Below are positions 53,338-64,000 of a stretch of 64,000 nucleotides of DNA, in pieces. A program made the position numbers and the translations under genes. The stretch spans positions 170,546,577-170,610,576 of the forward strand of contig NC_057861.1 of the NCBI RefSeq assembly GCF_019393635.1, read 5' to 3'. Below the pieces are notes generated by a model. That model had not been told where the DNA came from, did not search any database, and was given only the letters and a program-made list of their open reading frames with translations. The stretch is from Dromiciops gliroides. Its lineage: Eukaryota; Chordata; Mammalia; Microbiotheria; Microbiotheriidae. Each line of letters starts with the position of its first letter. Positions within the stretch are counted from its first letter, which is position 1.

Positions 53338-54424
53338 TTATGTAACCTTTGAACTAACATTATTTCTCTGAGTGAATTTAGAACATTTTTGATTCTGATA
53401 TCTAAAATCTCCAACTCTCACATTAATACCTTGCTGTTTACTTCTCCATTTTGGCAAAATATGTCCCCATTTATGGCAGTAGAAGAAGATTCTTGAAATA
53501 TGATGATGATTTTCTTGTACATTTTTATTCAACTTAAGTTTCTCTTGTTTTCCTTTAACCCCTTTATTTTCTCTGTCGGTCCTTTCATAATACAATTGCT
53601 TTATAAGGTTACTAATTAAAGACAAAAGCAGATTAACAAAATGATTATGAACAAAATGAGCATATCTGGAATTTAAACGGTTTTCTAAAGGTTGGTTTGG
53701 GAGAATTATAGCTTGGCTGGGGTAGGGCTGAGGCTGGTTGCTCTGGTAACTGAGTAAAAGCTGGGAGTGCAGGTAGAGGAGGCTGCACATGCACAAGCTC
53801 AGGACCTGAGGAGCATGGATTAGATCTCTTGACCTCCCTGGCAGGAGGATCAAGGTGCATGGCCATGGGAAGAGTAGGAGGTGGTCCCGGAGGAGGGGGA
53901 GGAGGTGGGGTCTCAAGAGGAGGGGGCAGGACTATCTCTCCCACATGCTGCATAGCCTCATCACTTACATTCAAACATGTCTGCTCATCTGGGGAGGGAC
54001 CAGGGCAATTTGAATCAGGCTTGGATTCAAACTCAGGCTTGGACTCCCCTTTCCCCACCACCAGGGGCACAAAGGCTTTTAGAGGTTGGGTTGTTGTCTC
54101 CAGGCATGCAAAATTAGAGAAACACTTAGTGTTAGTATCTGAAAAAACTGATATCTCCTCCTGTATAAACTCCTTGCTGGCTTTATTCCATAGTTCCCAA
54201 TAAATTAAATCTTTGGTGAACTTAAAGTGTAGGATTATTTGCAAATTTTTCAGTGTTAAGTAGTCAAAAGATCCATTCTCTAATCAATTGTTTTTCTGTA
54301 AGGTGAAATATTTTTTATGCCACTTAAAACACAGTTTGATAAGCCTTGCTTTTGTCATGCCTGACTGAACAGGTAACTTATAAGAGTCCCATGCTGTGAT
54401 TATTTTCTCAAGGGGAGAGCCCAG
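53338..54424 (-). pseudogene. Broken gag of ERV copy 4
   Basis: It begins near 54424 with a matrix-like region (LGSPLEKIITAWDSYKLP, ARLIKLCFKW); the expected initiator ATG reads CTG. A stop (54284-54286) interrupts it, and the same frame continues (ENGSFDYLTLKNLQ, LIYWELWNKA). Then come SNFACLETTTQPLKAF, a proline-rich segment (PPPLETPPPPPPPGPPP) and, after a frameshift between about 53645 and 53690, a NLLLSLISNLIKQLYYERTD segment and a knuckle-like FYCHKWGHILPKW. Capsid coding between the Pro-rich and helix segments is absent. This is the outgroup that reveals the gag origin of the young ORF. Identification is by pattern, not by search. Confidence 0.65.
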
Positions 54425-54796
54425 AATTATGATATGGTATGTATTATCATCAATTCCCTTCTTGTAATTCAAAAATTTCCTCACTATAACACAAAGAAAA
54501 TAAGAATAAAAAAAAATAGAAATAGAACATTTGAATTCATTAGGACCAAGCATACACAGAAGGTCAATCCTGGTCTGGGTGAATAGACACAAAAGGAACT
54601 TACAAGGCTAAAATTTAGAAGGCTTTTTTGATACATTGAAAATAGGATTGAAAATATGAGGCTAAAATTAGAAAAAGGGTACTTAAGAGGTAAAGTATAT
54701 ACTTAGCAGCTAATTTAAAACTTAAAGAGACAGCACATGGGAAATAGGGGGAAATTCTTACCCAACTGGAAGATCAGAAGATTGCAGGATTCAGCA

Positions 54797-54814
54797 TTCT
54801 CCTTGTGGTCGCCA
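54797..54814 (-). other. Primer-binding-site region of ERV copy 4
   Basis: On the minus strand, four bases after the LTR end: TTGGCGACCACAAGGAGAA. It is similar to the young copies' TGGCTGACCACGAAGAGGA. Confidence 0.55.
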
Positions 54815-54817
54815 ATC

Positions 54818-55241
54818 TGTAAGGGCCTAAAATTCTAGCTCTGATGTCTAAAATCTAATGAGTGGTTGCCTTAAATTAGAAAAGTATAACACCAATCTTT
54901 GGGCATTAAGTATTTATTAAAGCATACTAGGGGTTAGTAAAGAGAAACACATGGATAAAGTATGAGATTTGCCTGCTCTCCCTATCCTGCCTATCTCTGC
55001 CTCCAAGCCCCTACCTGGAAATCAAAAGACCTCGCTCCTAAACAGCTTCTCCCAGAAGCCTCCTGTGAATTTGGATACAGGGCCATGGACACACACAACT
55101 ATAAGATAATTGGCTGGTAACACTGATTGACAGAACCCACCAATTGCAGACATCACTTTGGGATGCCAGAGTCACATGGTTTCCTTTCAGGCCAGAGCTC
55201 ACAATGTCCCTTACAGCGGGGGTGTCATTCCAATTCTCACA
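54818..55241 (-). repeat. 5' LTR of ERV copy 4
   Basis: 424 bp; starts TGTGAGAATTGGAATGACAC on the minus strand and ends ...TTTTAGGCCCTTACA. It is homologous to 50589-51082 but diverged. Confidence 0.78.
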
Positions 55242-57019
55242 AGTACAACTACTAAATTACAAACTGCAAATCAGGGGTTTATTTATTGTTTTGCTTATTA
55301 TACAAACATAAGAAAATTATGGAGAAAACATTAATGATTATTTAACTTAAAAGTATGTCAGTACTTTTTTTCTTTTCCAGAGAGCTAGTTAAATGTTTAC
55401 TAGCAAACACCTGCTTGTATATACCTGATGATGATTTAGAGTTGAGAAATGGTAGAAAAGATGAAGTCAAGAAAATATATGATCAGAAAAAGTAGTCAGG
55501 CCAGTCATTTTGCCAGAGAGGGAAATAACAAATGGAGAGCCTGGTAGTATCCATGAAGACCTAGAGGAAGTATTCTGGTATGTTCCATGCAGAATTTTTG
55601 GCAATACATTACAAAAATTATAGAAAATGAAAAAGCATAGATAAAATTTGATGTATACCAGTACAATGTATCATGAATCCATTGATGTGTTGAAGATAAT
55701 ATTGTTACATTAGGTGGTAGATTCTACAGAACCACTATGATAATACTATTCTTAAGGCATGTTACAAGTTAAATAGAATCTTCAGGGATGTCCAGAAACC
55801 ACTATGAAAGACATTATATTTTATGGGAAAATGTGGCCTAGGTTCCAAAAAAATCACCTTAAAAGAAAACTTTAGGAAAACAATCAACTAATACATTGAA
55901 AACAATACTCTAGCATGTAAACATTAATTTATCTTCTATATAGGATATATGATAAGTTGATATGTTGTCTCTTCAATTAGATTGGAAGCTGAGGGTAGGA
56001 AATGTCTTTTGCCTCTTTTTGTAGCCCTGGTATTTATCAGTGTCTGGTACATAGTAGGTGCTTAATACATTTTTATTGAATTGAATATAAGTGGCAATGA
56101 AGCAATAAGCTTGTTGTTTGTTATAGTCATTTAAATTACGAGATGAATACATACCCCCCTACTTTGTTGTTATTGTTATTGTTTTGAATATCACCTTCTA
56201 TCTTGTGGTATTCCTCTTTTTTTTCCTAAAAGGTAAGCACAGAGAAAAATCTTGTTAATTGAATGTTTCTTGTATCTAGATTTTTGTTAATTGAGGTTTT
56301 ATTCTACTCCTTTCTCACTGGCTGAATAAAACCCAAGCAGCCCAGTAAGCATGCATTTTCATGCGCATAGGGATATTTATATTAATTTAAAGCATGTTCT
56401 ATCAATTGAAATTTAATTTAATTCAGATATAGCTTGCACTGTTTGAAAAAAAAGAGCAAATTAATACTATAAATAAAATTGCAAGGGGAATATTTGACCT
56501 ACTTAGGCTCAAATGCTCTAAGAGAACAAACTTTAAAAGTACAATGATAGCAGTTTTGCATGCAAAATGATTGACATGCTAATTACAAACATTCTTATCT
56601 ATTCACTAATACAGTTTCTTTTATTCATTAAAGAAAGACCTGAATTTGGCAAAATTTCTTTTTTAAAAATTCCTTGTTCAAGTTACTACATATTCTTGAA
56701 GCAATTAACACCAAATTTCTTTTCTAATATTTTACTCATCACAACAATTTTTCTCAAATTATTCCAAATCAGGATAGAAACTATATACAACATAAATTTG
56801 ATATTAGAGGGAGGGCACTCACATTAAGGGGAACTGGGAAAGACTTCTTGTAGAAGATAGGATTTTAGCTTTTACTTCATGGAAACCAAGAGACAGAGAT
56901 AAGGCAGGAGATAATTCCAGGAAGAGTAGACAGCCAGTGAATATAATAGGATTCTGGAAATAATGCGTCTTATTTGAGGAATTTAAAGGAGGCTAGCATC
57001 ACTGGAATCCAGTTTGTGT

Positions 57020-57020
<1 letters not shown>
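55242..57020. other. Mostly unassigned sequence with a candidate conserved element
   Basis: Bases 55980-56090 have an old CORE-SINE tail (GGTACATAGTAGGTGCTTAA). Bases 56290-56480 look like unique, possibly conserved sequence (GCATGCATTTTCATGCGCAT, CAATTGAAATTTAATTTAAT). The rest is A/T-rich and unassigned; no gene recognised. Confidence 0.35.

Positions 57021-57079
<59 letters not shown>
57021..57079. repeat. (GT)n microsatellite
   Basis: A perfect GT run of about 29 units. Confidence 0.95.
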
Positions 57080-57081
<2 letters not shown>

Positions 57082-57245
57082 AGGAAAGAGAGATATACAG
57101 TAAGGAGACTGGAATGGTAGGGGAAAGGTAGATTATAAAGGGTTTTGAACAATGGAGGATTTTATATTTGATTCTGGAATCAATGGAGTTTATTGAGTAG
57201 AAAAGTAATATGGTAAAATCTGCACTTTAGGAATCTAACAATTTG

Positions 57246-57407
57246 TTGTTTTGTTTTGTTTTGTTTTTAGTGAGGCAATTGGGGTTAAGTGAGTTGCCCA
57301 GGGTCACACAGCTAGTAAGTGTTAAGTGTCTGAGGCCAGATTTGAACTCAGGTACTCCTGACTCCAGGGCCAGTGCTCTATCCATTGTGCCACCTAGTTG
57401 CCCCAGA
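57246..57407 (-). mobile_element. Marsupial tRNA-derived SINE (minus strand)
   Basis: It starts with a T-rich tail (TTGTTTTGTTTTGTTTT) and ends CACCTAGTTGCCCC. Exact target duplication AATCTAACAATTTG (57232-57245 and 57408-57421). Confidence 0.95.
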
Positions 57408-57424
57408 AATCTAACAATTTGAAA

Positions 57425-58480
57425 ACTGAGTGGAATATGGACTTGTGTGGGGGGAGACTTGTGGCAAAGAGACCAACCAACAGGTTATTGCAATAGTCCA
57501 AATAGGAAATGATGAAAGCTTACACTAGTGTGATGACAGTGTCAAAGGAGAAAAGGATGGCATATTTGAAATATATTATGAAAGGAAAATCAATGGCCTT
57601 TGGCAACAGATAAGATATAAGGGATGAGAGAGAGATACTTAGTTTGTGATCCTGGGTAATTGAAGATATGGTGGTACTCTCTATATCAACAGAGAAGTTA
57701 TACAGAGGGGATTATTTAGAGAAAAAGACAATTAGTTCAGTTTTGGACATGTTAACCTTAAGTCTATTGGACATTGAGTTTGAGATGTTCAATAGGTAGA
57801 GAGAAGAGACTGGAGGTCCTGAAGAGAGGTTAGGACTAAATAGGTTGATTTGAGAATCATCAGTATAGAAATGATATTTGAATCCTTGGGAGCTGATTTC
57901 CAAATGAAATGGTTTGGTAGGAAAAGAGAAGAGAGCCCAATCAGAATCCTCTGGGACATTCACCTTTACTGAATATAACCTGGATTAAAATAAAGCAAAA
58001 TAAATTTTCAAGTGGTCACATGGGTTGCAGGAGAACCTGGAGAGTGTAGTGTCACAAAAAGCTGCATAGAAGTAAGTGTCAAGAGGGTGATCAAGCATGT
58101 TGAAAGCTTTAGAGAGGCCAAGAAGAATGAGCCCTGGGAAAATCCCATTAGATTTGACAATTAAGAGATCATTAGTAACTTTGGAAAGGGCAGTTTCTGG
58201 TGAATGATAATGTCCAAAGCCAAAATATAGAGAATTAAGAGGAGAATGAGAGGAAAGGAAAGAGATTTGTAGATGGGTTTCTATAGTTTAGACACAGAAG
58301 AGAGAAGAGGTATTCCAGCAGAAGGTAAGAGTTTAACTGGGACTGGAAGGAAGCCAGGGGAGCCAGGAGGCAGAGATGAGAAGAGAAAACATTCCAGGCA
58401 TGAACAATAGCCAGGGAAAATTCCTAGAGCTGAGAGATGGAGTGTCTTATTTGGGGGGACAAGGAAGCCATATATCCCAT
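57425..58480 (-). mobile_element. Old CR1/L2-clade LINE (reverse transcriptase region)
   Basis: Read on the minus strand in broken frames: SKVTNDLLIV, then the motif-A-like LLGLSKAFNMLDHP (usual form LDLSAAFDTVDH), then the catalytic-site-like GFKYHFYTDDSQINL (usual YADDTQ), then SNRLKVNMSKTELIVF (usual LKLN.SKTE). The order and spacing fit a CR1/L2 reverse transcriptase. Frameshifts and stops make it a fossil. Confidence 0.72.
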
Positions 58481-58507
58481 ATGTAGTTATCAAATATATC
58501 TAGATTT

Positions 58508-58648
58508 TTTTTTGCAGGGCAATGAGGGTTAAGTGACTTGCCCAGGGTCATATAGCTAGTAAGTGTCAAGTGTCTGAGGCTGAATTTGAACTCAGGACCT
58601 TCTGAATCCAGGGCCGGTGCTTTATCCACTGTGCCACCTAGCTGCCCC
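58508..58648 (-). mobile_element. Marsupial tRNA-derived SINE (minus strand)
   Basis: Exact 16-bp target duplication AAATATATCTAGATTT (58492-58507 and 58649-58664). T-rich tail at the left, GTGCCACCTAGCTGCCCC at the right. Confidence 0.96.
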
Positions 58649-58729
58649 AAATATATCTAGATTTGAAAGCAGATTTAACATTTTACTAACTTCTATCTTT
58701 AAACTCCCCACCCATCCCCTTGCATTGTG

Positions 58730-58885
58730 GTGTTGGTTTTTTGGTTTTGGTGAGGCAATTGGGGTTAAGTGACTTGCCCAGGGTCACACAGCTAGTAAGT
58801 GTCAAGTGTCTGAGGCCGGATTTGAACTCAGGTCCTCCTGAATCTAGGACCAGTGCTTTATCTACTGTTCCACCTCCCTGCCCCA
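58730..58885 (-). mobile_element. Marsupial tRNA-derived SINE (minus strand)
   Basis: GGTTTTGGTGAGGCAATTGG at the left, CACCTCCCTGCCCC at the right. Short target duplication TGCATTGTG (58721-58729 and 58886-58894). Confidence 0.93.
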
Positions 58886-58894
58886 TGCATTGTG

Positions 58895-59440
58895 TTTTAA
58901 AAGCTGTGAAATCTAGGCTTTTGGCCAAATGTAGGCTACCTTCCTGAAAAAAAAAATGTAAAGAAGTTCATTTGATTCCTTCAGAAATAAGTGACCTATT
59001 GTATGAAGTAAATATCAACAATTTATTTCACTTTTAACCCTCTCACATAACATTTCCCTCAGTTATCCATGATTGTGATTAGAGGAGGCTATTTTCCCCT
59101 GACAAAAATGGGTCATTTTTTCCCCTGTTTTGCAAAATCTGGAACACAGATCATTATAGTGCTTTTGGCAGCTAATTTGAACATCAGCGACTCAACTTTG
59201 AGAAGAAGCTTTTTCTGCCCTAAAGAATCTCCGCATTTTCAGACTCCAGTAATTGAAAAATCCCCAAACACTCACTCACAGAGGAGATACACATTACTGT
59301 AGGAACAGTCTACAAATTGTAAAGTATTCAATTTACATCCCTAGCACCTCAGGGCAGTTGTGAAGAATTTATATCTTTGGGAACCTTTGAACTAACAAAA
59401 GATAACATTTCACAGTAAAGTCTCCTGGCATAAAAGTTTT
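58895..59440. other. Unassigned sequence
   Basis: Unique sequence; no recognisable repeat or gene. Confidence 0.4.
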
Positions 59441-59441
59441 T

Positions 59442-59443
<2 letters not shown>

Positions 59444-59521
<78 letters not shown>

Positions 59522-59525
59522 TTCC
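59444..59525. repeat. (CT)n microsatellite
   Basis: A nearly perfect CT run of about 33 units, followed by imperfect pyrimidines (TGTCTCTCTCTTTCCCTCCC). The Arg/Glu-alternating frames on the other strand are artefacts. Confidence 0.95.
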
Positions 59526-62500
59526 CTCCCTCCCACCCTCCCAGGAACTCCTCTCACTTGTGGGTCTCACAGAAAAGGATTCTTATTCATGGGGAGGCTT
59601 CCTCTGTAACCTGAGTTATAGAATTAGAAGACGAAAAAGAGAGAAAAAATAAAATATGGAAACATTTCATCCATCAAAAAATGATACCTGAATTTATGAG
59701 CTAATTCTTCTTAATTCAGTGCCAAGATCCTCATGTAAGTCATTATTTTAAAGCTGTCATCATCTTTTATCTTTATGGTTATATAGCAAAATTGAGAAAC
59801 ATAGATGAAAAGGTCTGATGCTCTTATCCAAGTAAATAGATTTTTTTGAATGATAAATAAATACGGGTTTTGAGGATATTTAAGAGAAATGCTTTTAGTT
59901 AAACACTGTAACATGTAACATCCATCAGACCAAGTTCTCAAGAGGTTCCGATTAACAAATAAAAACTATTCGCCTTGTTAATTATAATGTGTACCCAACT
60001 TCCCTTCCCCCCAAAACCTTAAATGAGTCCTTTAATTTAAAAAGTCTGCTTCTATAGTATTCTGTTTCTTGTATCTTCCTAGTCTTGTAAATGAAGCTGT
60101 AAGAAATTAGCAACAGATTATAGAGGCTTTACATTTTCTATTTCGGAAATGATCTTTTTCTTCCTCTTCCTTCATCCTTTGATCAAAGATGATTTCTTGT
60201 ACAGTAATTGCTATTCTGATGACAACCTTACCTCTTACCAGTTTTAAATTTGGACTGAAAACAGAGAAAGCAAAGGATAATTTCTTTTTTAAAGTCTTTC
60301 TGAATCGTTTGGTTATTATTTTCTATTTAATGTTAACTATTCTGCAGCAACCCTAATGAAAGTTTTAGAATGCAATCATTAGTTAACATTTTTTCTGGTA
60401 CTACTGGTAGGGGGGAGGGTTTGTATAAAAAAATTGATAAATGCTTCTGCTAACTAATAACACAGGAATCAACAGTCTTATAAAACTGGTTTATTCAGCC
60501 CAGAAAATTAGGCAATCCATCATGACTGATTTGTTCACATTTCCCCCTGCAAATAAGTGAGATGAAAACTTTAAAACCAATAAGATAATGCACTTAACAA
60601 ATTCAGCTGAGAGAGATGGAAAAACTAAGATGCCACTGGCATCAGTTAAGGAAAATCTGTCGTGTTTCCAATTATTTCAGGAGATTTTTGTATTCCAATT
60701 TGCTGCCAGCCTGGCTGCATATAACCCCCCCTCCCCCACTTATTTTTTCCCAACCAAATCATCTGATCTTAAATCAGAACAAGCTCATCATATCACACTA
60801 TGAAAGGCCAACAGGGGATAAATGACACCAGATGTTATATGAGTTTTCTTTTAGGCTTTCATTTCAGCCTTACTGCATTCCCCATGCTGCTTTTTACTTG
60901 TCAGAAACTAAAATGTGCTTTGATAGATAACATCCCTATTTTCTTCACTGGCTGGGCTTAGAGAATACCATTAAGTATTGATATTGAGGGTGCTTAACTA
61001 GGGAATGCAATCACAGTATCCCCCAAATTAGAAGCCTGGAGTACTGTTTTTTGTGCCAAGATTTTAAAAGACACCAAGATTGATATTTCATTTTTTTCCT
61101 GAAGAAAACCACAGAGGTGTAGTGATAGGAGAGAGACAGAAGGAGATCAAGTTGTCCCCAAAATTACAACAGCAAAAACTTACAGTTTTAGATCCATTGG
61201 TTGACTAAGGAACCATCAAAAGAATACAAATATCCCCGGGAAAGGGTTTAGGTATGTGCTTTTGAAATGGAACTCCAATTTTAGTATCAGTCTCCCAAGG
61301 TAAAATCTATGCCCTAAAATACTCTGTTATCTGAAGTTAGTTCCTTACTAAGCTTAAAAGAGTTACATTGCAAGGGGGCAAAGTAAAATTGGAGAACACT
61401 CATGGAAAGACTGGCTTCAGTGGACCAGAGATGTCCTAATCCTGGGTACTGGACCAGAAATGCCAAAAGAGAGACAAATGAGAAAGGCAACTTCAAAATA
61501 TCCTAAAGTGCCTGAGAAAAGTTTTTGATGGTTATATGGGTCAACTGATTAAATTGCTTGGGTGAAAATAGAGCAGTATTCTAAAATCTAGGAAATGAAT
61601 CTTTTTTTTAAATTCTGAGTTTGATACATGAATAAGAAAATAGTTTCAGTGAAGTCACATAGCAATATATAATGTCTTTTGCCAGAGGGGTGGAGTGGGA
61701 GATTTGATTTATTTGATGCACTTTTAAATACCATAAAGAATAGTAGAAGCTTTAACAAATGTCCCTCCTCCTGAGTCTCAATCATTTAATCTTCCAGGGT
61801 TCCACTTACTTCACCAGTATGACCCTATTGAACACACCCATACTTTTCATAGGGAGATGTCCCTCAAATGCCTCCAAATAACAGTCCATAGCCCCCAAAT
61901 TTCATCAAATACATCTTCAAGGAAAATCAAAGAAATAGCAGCAATTTATACTAAATATTAGCAACTCTCTAATAATAGATCCCACCAAATAAGTGTTATT
62001 TCAAAACAGTCTAGACTCTGAATATTATCTGGGTAATGTTCTATCCGATAAAGCTTAACACTTGGGAAGTATCATAGTCATTTGGTCCAAATGTCATTTA
62101 TTATCAAATCATTTTAGCACATATATGATATATCTCCATAACACATATATATTCAGCACATATAGGCTAGAAGGAAAATACATGAAAGGAGGATTGCTCC
62201 ATCTGATTTTGCTGCCTGTTTTGAATTATCTCCTCATCATTGGAGTAAATATACTTCCCTGGCTCTAGATTTTACTCCAACAGAAAGCCAGCTCCATAGA
62301 CCCAGAGGGAGGCAAGACAGAGCATGATCCACAAGGTTGTATAAGTTCTAGAAGCTAATGCCACTTACATTTCTTCCAGAAACATGGTTAATAACCCCAG
62401 CTCTAATAATTCCTTATAATACTAAGGTCCCAGTTCTTCTTATCCCCCAGTCCAGTACAATGTCCACTAAACCCCACCATCTTCTACAATTACACGGAAC

Positions 62501-63211
62501 ATGTAAATGTTCTTAAAGTTTCACAAGACATTTTTTCCATATTTTGATTTGAAAGCAAAGTCTTGATTTTCCTTTCTGATGTTAGTTTTAGTTTCAACAT
62601 GAGTTGCTAAATACAGCTGATGAGAATGAGTGATTTAGCTAAAGCAGCATAATAAAATCATTGAGATGCTTAAATGTAAAATAAGGGATTGTAGGAACTT
62701 TGGATCGAAGTAAAATTGATCACTAAATCCCAGGTTGGCTGAACTATTCCTAAATTGCATTCCCTATGCTTAGTTATTGATCATCATATTAAATACTCAT
62801 TATGATTTGATGCACTGCACACTCCTTATAGGGATTTATTGTGCAAAGCTCCTTCCAACATAGCTTGAGTCTATGCATACAGAATATAATTGAGAATTGA
62901 GGTATTATCCAGTTTAAGTACTTGCCAGTTATAGAGAGGTCACTTATCTGCAAAGCTTAGCTATTGAGAACCCCCTAAAAAAGATTTCACAAAGCCAATC
63001 TATGATAATACACTTTGTTTATTAAATACCCTTTAGCTGTTGTTCAGAGGCAAGTCATTCTTATGTTATACAAAACTGTACATCATCTAACTAATACAGC
63101 AGATTATAAATGTCATATTAGCCCAAAAGTAGTATAAAAAAGAGGGCAAGGGCTCCCTGAAAAAAGAACAATTACATTATCAAATGCATATTAATAAATG
63201 CTTGCATAATG
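59526..63211. other. Long repeat-poor stretch, candidate conserved region at 60480-60800
   Basis: About 3.7 kb in which I see no SINE, L1 or LTR insertion, unusual for this window. Bases 60480-60800 (TTATTCAGCCCAGAAAATTA, TTCCAATTATTTCAGGAGAT) look like unique, possibly conserved DNA. Short frames of 60-76 codons have no features I would call a gene. Confidence 0.3.
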
Positions 63212-63368
63212 GGTTTTTTTGTTGTTTTTTGGAGGGGGGCAATAAGGCTTAAGTGACTTGCCCAGGGTCACACAGCTAGTAAGTATCAGGTGTCTAAGGC
63301 CAGATTGGAACTCAGGTCCTCCTGAATCCAGAGCTGGTGCTTTATCCACTATGCCACCTAGCTGCCCC
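63212..63368 (-). mobile_element. Marsupial tRNA-derived SINE (minus strand)
   Basis: TGTTTTTTGGAGGGGGGCAA at the left, GCCACCTAGCTGCCCC at the right. Target duplication GCATAATG/ACATAATG, one mismatch, offset by a few bases at the right. Confidence 0.9.
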
Positions 63369-63399
63369 CATACATACATAATGTTTTACAGCACATTTC

Positions 63400-63780
63400 C
63401 ACAATTTGTAATGGAAGGTGACCTGGCTTTGGAGTAAAAGAACTGGACTTGGGTTCAAATCACTATCCATATGACCTTGAGCAGATGATTTCATCTCCAT
63501 GGGTCTCTGTTTTCTCATCTGAAAAGGATGGGGGAAGGGAGGATAGAATAGTTGGCTACTGTAATCCCTTCCCACTCTAAATTTATGATCCTTCAACCTC
63601 ATTTTAACTTCATAACAATCACTTGTGGGTTGGTGTTTCTATTTCACAGGTGGAGGAAATAAATTTAAGTGAGGTTAAGTGAGTAGCCCCATCTTCCATG
63701 GCTGGAGGAAGCAGGCCTAAAATCAAGGTCTTTTGATTTATGTCTGTTCCCCTATGTCATGCTATCTTTTGAGCCCTGAT
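63400..63780. repeat. Two old CORE-SINE fragments in opposite orientation
   Basis: Bases 63405-63590 are plus strand (AGTAAAAGAACTGGACTTGG, TCTGTTTTCTCATCTGAAAA). Bases 63610-63780 are minus strand (TTTCACAGGTGGAGGAAATA). The last 220 bases of the window are unassigned. Confidence 0.55.
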
Positions 63781-64000
63781 GGCCTGATATCTAGGAAGGA
63801 AAACAAAAAGCTACCAAAAAGAAACAAGTGAACTCTAAAAACACACTCATCTTGGTCCTTCAATGACCAAATTCTACACACTAGAATAGCCCTGGAGTAA
63901 TGGTTGTAATGTAGCTTTGGACGATAATTGAAATTCATATTAATCATTACATTGTTTCATGAAGAAAAGGTGTAATTATATTTGATGTGCTCTGTTGAAG

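Larger units (their letters stand above)
50589..55241 (-). mobile_element. Older full-length relative of the ERV family (copy 4)
   Basis: On the minus strand: 5' LTR 55241-54818, primer-binding region, broken gag (about 54424-53338), A/T-rich 3' region homologous to that of the young copies, polypurine tract (about 51092-51083) and 3' LTR 51082-50589. The LTRs differ in length (424 and 494 bp) and sequence, and no matching target duplication is visible, so it is much older. Like the young copies it has no pol. A 249-bp repeat is inserted at 53068-53316. Confidence 0.8.

Noticed and set aside
26166..57079. Dinucleotide and other short tandem arrays considered as CRISPR-like or satellite arrays
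   Set aside because: They are ordinary microsatellites in a vertebrate genome; no direct repeats with unique spacers.
59349..59570. Arg/Glu-alternating frames
   Set aside because: Translation of a (CT)n microsatellite.

Overview
The window is vertebrate nuclear DNA, almost certainly from a marsupial and probably an Australian (dasyurid-like) one. At least 14 copies of a young tRNA-derived, A-tailed SINE (box-B-like GAGTTCAAATC, then TAGCTGTGTGACCCTGGGCAAG) carry 13-16 bp target-site duplications. With them are the marsupial L1 type (5' end CCAAGATGGTGGAGAAGAGG), marsupial CORE-SINEs and old CR1/L2 LINEs. I recognised no functional host gene. The only host-derived coding sequence is a processed retrocopy of DNAJC19. 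The species call rests on remembered SINE consensus sequences, not on a search.

Layout. 1-2452: 5' part of a young LTR element (copy 1, minus strand; rest beyond the left edge). 2453-4925: old, mutually nested L1 pieces plus about 400 unassigned bases. 4926-10713: an L1 (L1-A) whose 5' half is inverted against its 3' half. 10714-19500: an older L1 (L1-C) used repeatedly as a target, by an old repeat plus possible solo LTR (11314-12528), the DNAJC19 retrocopy (12949-13593) and LTR-element copy 2 (13837-17565) with an abnormal right junction (17566-18033). 19501-25868: a near full-length, broken L1 (L1-B) with two SINE insertions. 26.8-38.1 kb: older DNA with SINEs, CR1/L2 fragments and the 3' end of a related ERV carrying an unrelated LTR (34735-35822). 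38094-41791: copy 3, a complete young LTR element with identical LTRs and a perfect 5-bp target duplication. 41.8-50.5 kb: mostly unique sequence, SINEs, a mariner-like hairpin and a repeat-poor block (44.86-46.48 kb) that looks like conserved regulatory DNA. 50589-55241: an older, full-length relative of the ERV (minus strand) with a broken gag. 55.2-64 kb: unique sequence, SINEs, a CR1/L2-clade LINE and microsatellites.

The most interesting content is the LTR family. Three young copies share a 357-363 bp LTR, an approximately 3 kb internal region with no pro, pol or recognisable env, and one open frame of about 291-292 codons (nonsense-shortened to 261 in copy 2). Comparison with the older relative suggests the frame is a remodelled gag: the matrix segment is read in a different frame and now encodes two hydrophobic segments, capsid is largely missing, and a degenerate CCHC zinc knuckle remains near the C terminus. 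A predicted splice donor and acceptor would place a second conserved 33-codon ORF on a spliced transcript. The elements would have to be non-autonomous, copied by a helper retrovirus. Copy 2 also carries a rearrangement scar: after its 3' LTR come a second copy of the leader and about 395 bp copied in inverted orientation from L1-B about 2.2 kb away, with short microhomologies at both joins.
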